Part shown: one piece after another, positions 32,888 to 45,569 of the stretch
How the letters are laid out: every line of letters begins with the position of its first letter
How positions within the stretch are numbered: the first letter of the stretch is position 1
From: Capsicum annuum
Taxonomy: Eukaryota; Streptophyta; Magnoliopsida; Solanales; Solanaceae
NCBI RefSeq assembly: GCF_002878395.1
Contig: NC_061121.1
Coordinates: 131,098,464-131,162,463 of the forward strand
Direction: 5' to 3'
DNA length: 64,000 bases
Notes under the pieces: generated by a model
What the model saw: the letters and a program-made list of their open reading frames with translations, nothing else
What the model was told of the DNA's origin: nothing
Databases searched by the model: none
Translations under genes and position numbers: made by a program

Positions 32888-34110
32888 AAGACGAAATCCA
32901 TCAACAGGCCACTAAACTTGACACGATCTTTCACTTTAATATCTTAAGCAGATGTTGTTCACTTTAGGCACCTCAATAAACATATGAGTGTGTCATTTTG
33001 ACACTTTTTGCATAGTTGGCATGGAAAGTGCCTTAAACTTATATGGAGGCTCGTGGAAGTCCTTTTTTACCTGATGTGGCGTCAAAGTTGGCCCATCAAT
33101 ACTATTTTAACTCACTCCCATTAATTTATACCTTCTTCCTCGATTTTATCCACCATTTTTGTCAATCTTAACCCTATTTAATGGTAAAATTATTGAGAAA
33201 CTTAATTCGTGAAAATTAGATAATAAGCACTACTTTTTATATACAACCACAATTATTTATTTTTAAAAAAAATAAGACCAAAATCATCATCATCTTCCCC
33301 ACTCAATCCATCTTCTTTAACCTCCATTAATGGAGGTTGGATTTTCATTCTATTTATGAGCTTTTTTAATTGAGACATTTGCAATCATTACATTGCCGGA
33401 ATCTCTTTGGTGTCGTTGGAATCTGTTTTTCTTGAACTTTATTACCATATTCGATCCTTAAATTTTTTCAAAATATTAGAAAATTAATTAACAAAAAAAC
33501 ATGAGTATTGTTGGCATTTTGTAGCAATTGGAAATGAATCTTGCAGACCAAAGAGATTCATAAGAAAAAAGAAATTCTTTGAGAGTTAAGTATCATATTC
33601 ATAAAACAAATAGAAAAAATTAAAATTTAATGAAATTGAAAAAAAAAGTGGTGTGACATGGGATTATTTATGTGAAAAAAATAGAAAAAAAGATCGGAAA
33701 GGGTAAAAGGAGAGAAAGATCGAGTGGTGTTGTGATGTTGGGAGAGGGTGAGGGCTAGGGGAGTTTGGAGAAGATGATTCGAGGGGAAGGGCTGGGGTAC
33801 TTGGAGAACACGATTCGCGGGAGGATGGGGTGAGGAGAATTTTTCTATTTAAATTAATTATTTAAATATTATTTGGATAAAAAATTATAAATGTCATATT
33901 ATTATTGGTGATTTTACACATCAAATAAATCTCTTTAGGTGTCATAGCTTGTGTAATACATAGATATCATATATTTATGCATATTCTCTTTTAAGTGTTA
34001 AAGAACACACTCATACTCTTGTTGAGGTGCCTAAAGTGAACAATGTCTACTTGAGGTGTCAAAATGAATGATCGTGCAAAGTTTAGGTATCTGTTGATGA
34101 GTTTCCCCTT
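32888..34110. mobile_element. Non-autonomous DNA element with ~120-bp terminal inverted repeats (complete copy, 1223 bp)
   Basis: The left end AAGACGAAATCCATCAACAG and the complement of the right end AAGGGGAAACTCATCAACAG start inverted repeats of about 120 bases. They include TTCACTTTAGGCACCTCAA and its complement GAGGTGCCTAAAGTGAACAA. TAATA flanks both sides (32883-32887 and 34111-34115), which could be a 5-bp target duplication. The interior has no ORF with recognisable content and is AT-rich. Superfamily is uncertain: long TIRs suggest a Mutator-type or foldback element, but a 9-bp duplication is not seen. Other copies are 9884-10223 (half) and 39356-51667 (split). Confidence 0.8.
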
Positions 34111-34390
34111 TAATAAAATATGGCTCTTGCCATTGTTTAAATTTAAAAAAATGAATCATAAGACATAAATCTAAATGAAATAAGTAATAAAAATGGAACA
34201 TTTACAAAATTAGAAAAGTTGCACAAAACATTTGAAAGCTGCAAAGGTGAACATTGGATGGGCACATCCCATTTCTCTTTGTTTCTATTTCCCCAAATTA
34301 TTATACTTTATCTATCTATTTTTATTTGATCGTCATTAAATTCACACACACCTTAAGAAATAATAAATAATAAAGATAGTTTTATCATAT

Positions 34391-34633
34391 TTTTTTCGTT
34401 TAAAAAAAAATGACTTACTTTTCTTTTTAGTTCGTTTAAAAAAAAATGATCTCTTTTCCTTTTTAGCAATTTTTTAATTTTAACTTTCCACGTGGCATGT
34501 TTAAGACCACAAGATTGAAAGACATTTGGTACATTGGCATATCTTTAATTTAACACCACAAGATTCAAAAGTTTTCTTTATTTTTTTAAACTTTGTGCTA
34601 AGTCAAACTAGGCCATTCTTGAAATGAAGGGAG
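34391..34633. mobile_element. Stowaway-like MITE in unit I (type 1)
   Basis: The right end is AAGGGAG followed by TA. The left end CGTTTAAAAAAAAATGACTT is complementary to the right inner sequence. Same locus as 10541-10788 and 51981-52229. The left CTCCCTC edge is lost in all copies. Confidence 0.6.
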
Positions 34634-34870
34634 TATTATTTTGTGAATATAATAATTCAATGCATTCGATAATGAATAGTATTTAATAATAAAAGTAAAA
34701 TAGGCATAAAATGATAAATTATTCATTAATTTTTCAAACTGAATAATTACTATTGGACATCTATTTTTAGTATTGTATAACTAAAGATGAGCGGAGAAAA
34801 TATTTTCTTAGTAGTTAACTTTTCCTATAATTCCACCTTTTTGGAACTTGGGCTTATTAGTTTCTATTTA

Positions 34871-35111
34871 CTCCCTCCGCTTTGTATTACTTGAACTTAT
34901 TGACTAACCACATCCCTTAAGAAAATGTTAATTAAGATTGTATTTAGTAAATTAACCTTATTAAATGATGCTTTAGAATTTTAAATTTAATTTTTATTTC
35001 TTTATTTAGTTATTTAATACTAAGGGTTAAAAGAAAAAAATATATTAAAGGTATCTTGATTTTGTGAAACTATCATTTTTGGTATTGGGACGAAGTAAAA
35101 CTAAATGGAGG
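34871..35111. mobile_element. Stowaway-like MITE (type 2), 241 bp
   Basis: The left end is TA followed by CTCCCTCCGCTTTGTATTAC; the right end is AAACTAAATGGAGG followed by TA. The terminal words CTCCCTCC and GGAGG plus TA flanks are Stowaway hallmarks (Tc1/mariner group). Confidence 0.7.
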
Positions 35112-35309
35112 TAAGTTTAGTTTTAATTGATTATTTAAAAAAAGAACAAAATGATAAATTATCAATTAGCTTTTCAAACTAAACAAGTATTGTTGAACAT
35201 CTATTTTTAATATAGTATGACTAAATATGTTCAGAGGAAATATTTTCTTATTAGTTAGCTTTTCGATAAGTCCTCATTTTTGGAAATTGGACTTATTAGT
35301 TTCAATATA

Positions 35310-35548
35310 CTCCCTCCGCTTTGTATTGCTTGAACTTATTGACTTACCACATCCCTTAAGAAAATGTTAATCAAGTTTATTTAGTAAGTTAACCTTATTA
35401 AATGATGCTTTAGAACTTAAAATTTGACTATTGTTACTTTATTTAATTATTTAATATTAAGGGTAAAATGAAAAAAATATAACAAAGGTCTCTTGATTTC
35501 ATGAAACTACTATTTTTAATATAAGGACCAAGAAAAACTAAATGGAGG
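35310..35548. mobile_element. Stowaway-like MITE (type 2), second copy in direct orientation, 239 bp
   Basis: The same start (CTCCCTCCGCTTTGTATTGC) and end (AAATGGAGG, then TA) as the copy at 34871, in the same orientation about 440 bases away. The text between them is also similar to text before the first copy, so the pair arose by a local duplication rather than two insertions. Confidence 0.7.
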
Positions 35549-35655
35549 TACGTTATGTTTTACTTGGTTATTTATTGAATTTTGAAAAAAAAATTCTCAT
35601 ATTTTTATTTATTTTACTTCTTAATAATTGACAAGCCAATATGTCGATAAATGAG

Positions 35656-37188
35656 TGTTACGATCCAAAATCCTGCCATGGTGATACCTATTATAACCCC
35701 TGAATAGGTACGTTGAACCCTATAACCAAAAATAGTAGTAGCAAATTAATAGACGAAAAGACAAATAATAGAATAAACAAGGCATTGTATACAAACGAAT
35801 ACATTTAATTGGGGCCCCAAAGTTGTGGAAGAAAGGAACAACTTTGGGCCCCTAGTAAAATACTAGATAAGAACTTAAATACATATGCAAAGACTTAAAA
35901 GACTGTTGAATAAGAATTCAATATGACTTTTAGGATAATGAAATGAATAAATGCCCTAAACATGCCTACTTGTCTTAATCTTAATGTCCCATATACAGTT
36001 GACTTACTATAGGATATGGATCTTGATATAATAAAAGCATAAATATATTTAAGTAGGCAATGATGAAACATCATTCAAAACAGACAGGAGCAAGCCAATT
36101 AGCCTGTAAGGGTCTCATATAATCTTCTAAACTAAATTAGAATAAATTATGTCAATAACTCATTTTTTCTCATATAATAAAATAAGTAAAATATACTATG
36201 AGCATATCACCTGCAAGCATAAAAATCTCAAATAATAGCTCACACTATCTCCCCTAATAGTTATAATATATAAATACAAGAAAATGGATGCAAAGCTGAT
36301 ATACATATGCAAGCACACAAAAACTAAGCACAAGTCATGTAAACTAAGAAAAACAAAGAAAGATGCATACGCAATGCAATGTGGATGAGATGAATAATGA
36401 AAGCCATTGCATGACTTTCTTTATACACTATTGATTCAGTAGCTACCAAGTAGGAGCTATGATGGGTTTTCAATTCATTTACTATATTTCATATCTCGAT
36501 CTCAATCTCAACTCATCTCACATCTTCGGCTCGTGTTCACGTAGAGAATTTTCATACAAGTGTCTTATTTTCTTTCAAAAATAGTATTTCTCAATGGTAC
36601 TAGTATCTCATGAATGTATGTGTATGAAATGAGGATTTAATGCTCACAATTAACCCAAAATAAGGATATTAAATCAAATCAACATGTAAGTATATATAAG
36701 TGAGTCTAGAATCAACACAATATGCCTATAATTCAAGATCATTAACTCAATGTTTGGCACTATTAGAATAAATATGCATGAAAGACATCATTTATATCAC
36801 ATCAACCCCTAACTCGGGTATAATTACCATGATAAATGCCACCAATGCTCAAATAAGTCCTATATTATCAAATTTAACCTCCATATGGGCATTATATCTA
36901 GAATGAAGGCATATAAATGTACACATAAGGCTAATGATGTTAAATAAAGCCCTACATAGGAAACACACAATATTAGATATCACCAGTTAACAACAATAGC
37001 ATATAAACCCTTACATGTGCACACAATTGTATAATTAATCTCAAAATATAAATCCCATAATTATTTCTCCAACCCATACTATTCTTTACTTATTCATTAA
37101 CTACTCATGTCAATCTGAAAGAATTTAAGCCATAACCTACCTCAAAATAATAAAATCTCGATATAAAGTGCGTCAACACAGAGATAGA
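35656..37188 (-). mobile_element. Gypsy-type LTR fragment in unit II
   Basis: It starts with the clean edge TGTTACGATCC at 35656 and aligns with 29472-31043 and 58722-60287. The T-rich minus frames seen in units I and III are broken here. Confidence 0.6.
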
Positions 37189-37389
37189 AGATTGAGACAA
37201 AGAAGAGAACACATATAGAGTGAACTAAAAAAATCCAGTGGGGATAGAAGTTTGGGACAAATCATGGTGGTGTTGACAGAATTATTTTTGTTAGTAGTTC
37301 TTAGGAAATTCTAAGAAGATCTTAACTGAAGAAAGAATTTTTCTCAAACATATAGATAAAATGGATTTCTTTAGAGGATTTTTTTTATG

Positions 37390-38346
37390 CAGGGATTGGA
37401 GAAAAATATTACCCATTTGGAAAGAACTAATTAGAATTGGGGTGATGGATGTGATGAATTATTATTGTTGTAACGAAGATATGCCAGAAACCTACAATCA
37501 CCTATTTCTAAATTGCCCTGTTACTATTAGGGTGTGAAATACTTTCATTTTTTGCTGGTAAATCAATCCCTCTATTCCAACTCAAGTCGGTTACACAAAA
37601 ATAACAGTAGGTGGATTGTTCTATTAAAACTAAGCCAGTAGTCACTGCATTGCCTGTTTTTTTAATATGGCATATATGGCAGAAGAGAAGTGCTATAAGT
37701 CATGAGGAAACAATGTCACATAGTAGCTTAATTTTGAACATTAATAGGAGTTTGTATATTTTTGATAAAAGTAGGTACTCATGGATGAGAAATCTACCTA
37801 GGCAGTGGCCACATCTCATGTAATTCCTAGTAGAATATATTATTGTGATTAGTGGTAAATTGGTATTGTGGGAAAAACCTAAAAAATGCACTTTAAGTAT
37901 AAATATGGTAGAGCATCAAAACAAAATCTTGAACATAGTGCCATGGGATTTTACATTAGAGATTGTGAAGGTAATGTCATGTATGCTAAAACTAAGAAGA
38001 TTAATTAGGAAATTACTATATTGCTACTACCAAGGCTATTATAGATGTAATGGAAATATGCATCAATAATCAACTTGTTCATGTAGTGGTTTAAACAGAC
38101 TCTTTAATAGTCAAAAAGGCGATGGATGATATTTGGGAAGTCCTACGGAGAATTTCTTTGAAAGTTCAGAGTATTACAGGACTAATGAAGAATGTAAACA
38201 ACACTTTGAAGCATGTATATAGGAAGGGTAATCAGATTGAAGATTTTTTAACTAACTTTGCTATTAATGCTGTAGGTTCATTATTTTTTCATGGTATACA
38301 TAATTTTCCAGCAGAAGAAAGGAGTCTATTATCTCAGATAATCTAG
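37390..38346 (+). pseudogene. LINE 3' coding end in unit II: zf-RVT and RNase H relics
   Basis: KILPIWKELIRIGVMDVMNY, then CCNEDMPETYNHLFLNCPV (about 37405-37520) is the zf-RVT region. IVLLKTKPVVTALPVFLIWH (about 37615-37680) is the linker. SLKVQSITGLMKNVNNTLKH, then VYRKGNQIEDFLTNFA (about 38155-38270) is the end of the RNase H domain. Near 37890-37905 the first catalytic Asp codon is GGT, as in unit I, and there is an extra one-base deletion. The protein would be dead. The two copies share several lesions, so they derive from an already inactive parent. Confidence 0.8.
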
Positions 38347-38474
38347 AATCATAATCAAGAAATGCCAAAACTCAATATTTAGCATTCATACCAACACAAA
38401 TACAAACTAGTGTTAACTTTAGAAGTTGAATAAACCATTACCACCACAGTTCATTAGTGTCTCAAAGATTAAAC

Positions 38475-39068
38475 AATTAGGAATTATTACATTAGTAAAT
38501 CCTACCATGTTTATTCTCAGATCTATTATTTTGATTTTTGTAAATTAGAAAGCTTACCTGGAATCAAATTGGGGACTAATAGTCTTTCAATCACCACTTT
38601 AACACTGATATTAGAATCCATTTTAGGATACTTAATGAATATAATGTTATTAGACGTCAATATATGGGACGTACACATTCAAGTGGTCAAAAAAGTATTC
38701 ACATTCACTATTATATGATGTCAGTGGGACTTGTTGACGTCTTTTGTGTAATCGACCCAACTCTTGCAAATAATTAGGAATTATTACATTAGTAAATCCT
38801 ACCATGTTTATTCTCAGATCTACTATTTTGATTTTCGTAAATTAAAAAGCTTACCTGGAATCAAATTGGGGACTAATAGTCTTTCAATCACCGCTTTAAC
38901 ACTAATATTAGAATCCATTTTAGGATACTTGATGAATCTAATGTTATTAGACGTCAATATATGGGACGTACACATTCAAGTGGTCAAAAAAGTATTCACA
39001 TTCACTATTATATGATGTCAGTGGGACTTGTTGACGTCTTTTGTGTAATCGACCCAACTCTTGCTTCT
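38475..39068. repeat. 297-bp tandem direct duplication
   Basis: 38475-38771 and 38772-39068 are two head-to-tail copies with only a handful of differences. Both start AATTAGGAATTATTACATTA and end near GACCCAACTCTTGC. Unit I has a single copy at the matching place (about 32240-32595), so it arose in unit II after the unit duplicated. The high similarity makes it one of the younger events. Confidence 0.9.
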
Positions 39069-39355
39069 TTGTGGTCATAAATTACTCCTCCATGGTTACA
39101 ACCTTCATCTCTCCTCAACTCGCTTACCTATGTAGTGTAAATATTATTTGTTAAATATTTTGATTTCTTTTTTGGAGCTACAGAAAAGCCTATATGAAAT
39201 GCTTGAGCTTCTATGAGGATTCTAGTTATTTCTTTTAACTTTTTGGATTTTGTATTTTGCTTTTTCCTTTTCTTTTTTCTTCTTTTTGTTTCCTAATCTG
39301 GTCTGGTTTGTCCCTACAAATTGAGCGTGTACATATATTTGGATCTCTTCTAATA

Positions 39356-40197
39356 AAGGCGGAACCCATCGACAGGCCTCTCAACTTGGCACGATCTTTC
39401 ACTTTGACACATCAAGTAGATGTTGTTCACTTTAGGTACCTCAAGTAGCATACGAGTGTGTCATTTTGACACTTTTTGCATAGTTATCATGGCACATACG
39501 TTACACTTACATGAAGACGCATGGAATCCCTTTTTTACCTGATGTGACATCCAAGTTTGCCCACTAACACTATTTTAACTCACTTTCATTAATTTATACC
39601 TCCTTCCTCATTTTTATCATTCTTATGCTTATTTAATGGTAAAAATTATTAAGAAATTTAATTCAAGATAATTATATAATAAGAACCACTTTTTATATAT
39701 AACCACAATTATTTATTTTTTAAAAAAGATGACATAAATCATCATCATCTTCCCACGCCATTCAAGTTCTTTAACCTCCATAAATAGAGGTTGGATTTTT
39801 CATTCTCTTTATGAGATTTTTTAATTGATACATTAGCAATCATGACGTCGCCAGAATCTCTATGTTATCATCAAAATCTCTTTTTCTTGATCTTTTTGAC
39901 ATATCTATGCCTTACATTTTTAAAAATTTAATTAACAAAAAAATGTGAGTACTGTTGGGATTTTGCAGCCATGGAAGTGAATCTTGTAAATCAAAGAGAT
40001 TCATCAGAAAAAAGAGATTCTTTAAGAGTTAAGTATCATATTAATACAAGAAGTAGAAAAAAATAAAAATTTAATGAAATTGATAAGAAAAAAATGGGGT
40101 AGAGTGGGATTATTTCTGTGAAAAAATGGAGAAAAAGATCGAAAAGGGGAAAGAGAGAGAAAGATGGAATGGTGTTATGATGTTGGCATAGGGTGGG
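39356..40197. mobile_element. Long-TIR element of unit II, left half
   Basis: The left TIR (AAGGCGGAACCCATCGACAG) with TAATA just outside (39351-39355) aligns with 32888 onward and continues to 40197, where the LTR retrotransposon starts. The right half resumes at 51343. Confidence 0.8.
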
Positions 40198-43159
40198 TGT
40201 AACAATCGCATTATTCTTAGCTTGATTCATCTTTTAGTTGCATGTTTAAGGGGATTAAAGCCTGAAAATTTTGCTAAGGGTTGGGGACTTAGGAATTTTA
40301 AGATCTCTTAACTTTGAATATTTTTAGATTGGTCTTCTCGACCCCGAGATATTTGTTTTTGAGTTAATTTATGATTAGGGAGGTAAGGAGAATTTCTCAG
40401 AGAAATTTCATATTCTTAAGACAAGGATTGACCGTTTGGATAATGATTCCAGCAGCTTATTGCGATAGCGCCGCATCGCGGAAATAATAGCGACAGAACT
40501 CTTATCGCGTCGCGGTGGGAGGTGTTCTATCCAATTCTTTATTTATACTTTTAATGCATGCATCATAATCTTTATCCTAGAGTGTGAAGTTATGACATGA
40601 AAATTGTTCATTGAAATCACTTAAAACAAAGTTGAGTTAAGAGCCTTTGATTAGTCTAAAGTTTTGTATTCGAATCTACAAGGGTCAACTTTTAACGAAT
40701 ATATTTTAATATACATAAAATTTTTCAGCTCAAGATTCATCAAATTATAGATAATTGAATTATCTTTTCAAAGATACCAATTTTTTATTAATCCGATACC
40801 TGAGGTAAAAGCTATGATCATTTTTATCAAAATCAGTAAGCCATCGCGATAAGACCGCGTCGTGGTGAGATAGTTGCATCCACAATTTTTTGTTTAAATG
40901 GTTAAGAGGCAATTGGGTCTTTTCCCACCTTAACTCAATCATTTATAGCATGATTTGGGCACTAGTTAGGGCATTATTTGCCTATCTTCTCAAATTTTTC
41001 TCATGGGAATAACCCTACTCATCACCCAAGATTATCAATTCAATAACTTTCTCTTGAAGAAAACAAAGAATTTAAGTTCCCAAATCCAAGAACCTTTAAG
41101 AAAGCATCAATATTGGTTATTCTCTTTCAAGATTAAGGGTTTAAAGTATGTGTGAGTCTATCCATGGGTCCCTTTTTACCCATGGAGCCCAAACAACTTT
41201 TCTTTAATAAAAGATATGAACTTTCATTTTTATTTATGAAGTATCATGTGTTCAAGATGAATTTTAATTATGAATTCCTTAGTAATTTGACTAAATTCAT
41301 GTCCAAGGATATTTTCATTAAAAGTAAGGTTATCTCATGCTTTAATTTTTGATTCCCATGACGTATCCAATTGAATTTCATGTTATAATATCGAATTATG
41401 AACTTTGCCATGTCTACAAGTGTTTTCAAGTGAATTAATCTATTCATGCTTTGAGTTGCAAGTTTTCATGTTCTATTCCATTGATTTTATGTTAAATCCC
41501 CAACTTTTGAATTTGGTCATGCACACATGTTGCTTTAATATGTATACCATATTCCCATGTTCAAGTTCATGATTCTTATGTGTTTGATAAAATCACTAAA
41601 TGTTGGATTTTGAGTAATCATCCACTACTAGGAATTTTAAATCTTGATTTGTCATTGTTGTTATTTTTATTCAGTGTTGGTGGGTTATGAACATCCGATA
41701 CCTAGTTGTTTTACTTAATTTTAGTATATTTAGAACGATTTCAGATAAACCATGAGCGTTGTCATTCATTTAGTTATCATGATCAGTTATTTGTCTAGTT
41801 AAGCTTAGTTCAGTATAGTAATCAAGTTGTTTCAGTTGGGATTAGGATTTAGCAACGAGCGAACTCAAGGATGGGGGCTAATCTTCCAGTAGAGGGTGTG
41901 ACCTTTAGTAGTAGTCCCTTAGTTCCAAAACTACGTAGCCAGCGTATGTAAGAGATATCAACCTATTAGTTGAGGGTTAATTTAGTATTTACCTGCCAGT
42001 TGAGGGTAACATATATCTCATTAGAGCACCTTCCAGATGAGTATGAATCATTAGTCCCTCGAGACATTAGTTTAGTAAATCCACACAGCCTGTGTTAGTA
42101 CCCGTGGCACGGTGCTGACACCCTTCTAACTAGGGTTACAGGTTAGACCCCGATTAGCTCTGATTGAGGCATATTGGTTAGATGATACCTCCTATAGTCT
42201 AAGTTTGGTATTTCGTACAAAATTCTTTTCAGGTTTTCTTCAACACAACATACAGACTTCCAGTTATACAGTTATTAGATTTTAGTATTTCAGTTTACAA
42301 ATTATTTTAGAAATATGTATATGCTTGGTCTTGCATACTAAGACATTATAGTTTTCATGCACTCATGATTAGTATTTGTGTATTTAGATCATTGAGTTAT
42401 GTTGGTTTCCTCCCCATAGTTTTAAACCTAGTTTCATAAAGTACCCATGTTTTAATGTCTTCCAGCTTCAGTTCTACTTATATTATAAAAGTAAAGTTTG
42501 AAGAAACTAAGTGTAGTGATTCACTAGCTTATCAAATTATGTTGGTACTTATGTTTTAAGATATTTCATCTTTCAGTCTATTTCAGTCTCTTAGTGAGTC
42601 TACTCACACTTAGTATGCGTGCTTTAAGATTTCATGTAAAATCTATTTTACTTATTGCATTTACCCCCGCTTACTCAGTATATTTCAGAAGTACTAATTT
42701 ACATATATATTTGTGTGGCTACATTATTTCATAATGTAGGTACCAGTTGTAGTCCAACATCATGACCAGACAATTATAGTTTTCAGCCAGCAGGTGATGA
42801 GCTCCCTATTTCGGGGACTTCATTCTAATGTTGTTCATGTACTTTACCTTATTACTCTTATGTGTTGATTAGTGAAAGCTGGAGTCATGTCCTATCTATC
42901 TATAGTCAATATAGTAAAGGCTTCATGGATGTGAGTCAGAGTAAGTCATGTAATTTTAGTTCTCTCTTCAGTTTTTATAAAATTATAAATTGTATCAGTA
43001 TTATAATTCTTCCCAGATTATATTTTCACACAACAGAACTAGTTATTTAATATATTATAAATTTGTTTCTTAATAGTATGAGAATTAATGGGTTAGATTA
43101 TGATCACTTGTGGTTCCAAGCACCGTGTTACGACTAGGGGGAAGTCTTGAGTCATGACA
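40198..43159 (+). repeat. 5' LTR of the LARD-like element
   Basis: It aligns along its length with 48435-51342. Near its start is a CG-rich dyad patch (GCGATAGCGCCGCATCGCGG at 40463-40482, and CGCGTCGCGG near 40505) like those of the other long LTRs here. A GATGGGGGCTAATCTTCCAG-like block and the ACCCGTGGCACGGTGCTGAC block near 42100 are shared with the solo LTRs. Confidence 0.9.
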
Positions 43160-43163
43160 AAGT

Positions 43164-43175
43164 TAGTATCAGAGC
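43164..43175 (+). other. Primer binding site of the LARD-like element
   Basis: TAGTATCAGAGC is one transition away from TGGTATCAGAGC, the complement of plant initiator-methionine tRNA, and is placed four bases after the LTR end. Confidence 0.8.
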
Positions 43176-45569
43176 ACAGAGTTCAAGTGTCCTAGGGTGT
43201 CTATAAAGATGTGTCTAGTAGAGTCTTGCAGAACGGTACAAAGATGTCTGTACTTTTCTTCTAGAGGCTACAGAGAATTTAGGAAATATTTCCCTTTTTT
43301 AATGTCTTATATCATGCAGTAGAGGTGTTTCTTGAGAAACTTATGCAGAATCTCACATTAATCCATTTATGCCAACTCTGCCTTAATCTTGAGACAACAT
43401 AAATAGTAAAGCTCAAATCCTTACTGATAGAGCTTTCTCAGAGAGTCTCCACAGATAGTTATGGGAATGCATGTACGCTAGAAAGTTTCCCAATAGTTCT
43501 TTTAAGTTCCAATGTTTGAAAGACTTTATTCATGTTCATGAAAATTGTTCACTACGTCAAAGTCAGATGTGCTTTCAGGTCCCTTCTTAGAATTCTATGA
43601 TTGTATGTGATGTATAGTTAGAAACATGAACCTAGAAGTTTAGCAACAGTAAATTGGGTATAATGTTTATCTGGATTTAGTAGATTTTGTATCCATAGGG
43701 ATAGTTGTATGAAAGGTGAACAAGTAGGCTCGAAATAGGGTATACAACAATTTAAGTTTGTTGATACAAAATTATTTATTGTTAATGGTGAGTATATTAG
43801 TGTAATGGTAATTCTCATGGCTTAGGGAAAAATATAAGTTTAGAGATGTGATAGTAGTAGGCTATGATCAAAGTAGTATGGTTCATTAAAGGTTTAGGAA
43901 TACCCATGTTACGTGTTATAATCTATGTATGAATTATGGATAGTTGAACTAATAGAAAGAAGAGTTGGAATTCTAGTTGGTATGAAGTCATGGTATGGTG
44001 ATACTCCTTAAAATTCAAAGTTAATCAATGTTTAAGTTATTGTATGATAACTATTGGGTCTATAGAAAGATAAGAGTTCTATCTTAGAAGGAAGTTTTAG
44101 CAGTTGGTTTTACGCTTTAAGATATGGTCTTTCAGGATGAGTTTATTATTTATGTGTATTGTGATATCTCAGAATCTAGAGTAAAGTTGTTGTAGTTTAG
44201 TAAATAGATTATTAAATGGGCCTATAGACATAGAATGATTACTTAAATCTAAGAGGGGAGATGATGGAACAAGTAACCAAGTCAGGCTTTCAGATTCTAG
44301 TAGTGATGCCAAAGTATTATAGAACATCAGTAGGGGAGGAAGATGCTACACCCATTCTTATCTTAGTGCATAGTTTTGTTCTTCAATCATCACGATATCT
44401 ACTCATGCCTTACATGTCAGCTCCATGATCATAGTTCATGTTCATGCACATAATAAAGAATTATATACTCTCTCAGTTCCTAGTATGAGGAGTTCCAGTT
44501 CATTAAACAGTACGAATCATATTCCATGAATTTATGAACTCCAAAATTAGGTCATGCAGATCATGACTCATGTACTCATGCTTTACAGTATGTTCAGTTC
44601 CAGGTACTCATGCTACCCTCTTAATGGTCAGGAAAATTCAGATTATGTCATGTATATCCTCAGTTTTGATCTCTGTAATGAATCCATGTCGTGGATACTC
44701 TATTCCTTAGGCCTCAGCTAAATGTTCCAGTTATGCATAGTATTCTTGTATGCTTCAGATCCTCATGTTCTAACCTTTCAGTGACCTCTCATTTGGTCAA
44801 GATAGTGGTGATGAACTATTGTTTAGATGGGAGGGAGTAAGCATTTCTTGTTGACGAAATATGATTGTATGCTTATTTTAGCTAAGGCTGTAAGTGTAAA
44901 GTAAGATTGAGGCCAAGTTTTTGATATATGTCATGGTTAATTGTGAAATTTTTATGTGTGTTTTCTTGGGGTAGTGCATGGAAGTTGTTGATGATAGAGG
45001 TTTGGAGGATATGAGTAAGATACTTTTATGGCTGTTTGTTTAGAAGTGTGTATGTGGTAATGATGATAGGTTTGAATGCCATGCTTATGTGTGGATGAAT
45101 GCATTGTGTGTCAGTGAATGTCTAGTATTGATTAAATGTAGTTGTTGAAGTGGTAATAGAAATTATTCACAAGATGAGAAGTTGTAAATGTATAGGGTGC
45201 ATTGAGTTCATGAGTCGAACTAGTGTATGGTGTGATGAGCAGTACTTTGTAGACTCGAGTAGGCTTGAACATAGTGAGAGAAATCAGTTTTGCTCAGAAT
45301 TCAATATATAGAGTTATCAGTGCCCATGTGAATATTGAAAGTAACTTCAAGTGAAGTGCAATTTTGGAATAGATGTATGCTTAAGTATAAGCTTTCAGTA
45401 TAAGTCAGTTTTTTTAGCTAGTAGTTCATTTTAGTAGTTAGATAAACAAGTTCCTATGGTTTTCTATGTTTCGATCTAATATTGCTATCTGAATTTTCAT
45501 GAATATGGCCATTCCAAGTGATATTTTGTTCGGATCCATGTAAATTATGAATCAAGTTCAGTTCATGCA
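43176..45569 (+). other. Non-coding interior of the LARD-like element, left part
   Basis: After the Tekay-like leader (to about 43330) there is no reading frame with gag, protease, RT or integrase motifs on either strand. The text near 44380-44800 is rich in CTCATG/TCATGT words. This lack of coding content is the basis for the LARD label. Confidence 0.5.

Larger units (their letters stand above)
29385..35569. repeat. Array unit I (6185 bp) of a ~6.2 kb tandem segmental duplication
   Basis: The block order is: spacer with LTR edge (29472), LTR fragment to about 31043, LINE 3' end (about 31150-32105), LINE-adjacent non-coding (32106-32887), long-TIR element (32888-34110), Stowaway-like segment (34391-34633), spacer, two more Stowaway-like elements (34871-35111 and 35310-35548). 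The same order repeats from 35570, and the 60287 end marks a third, partial repeat. Subtracting the two insertions and their duplications from unit II gives about 6235 bases, nearly the same as unit I. Confidence 0.85.

Noticed and set aside
32635..32934. 99-codon minus frame with a Lys-rich stretch
   Set aside because: It is the complement of a T-rich run shared by both units; the matching stretch in unit II is not open.
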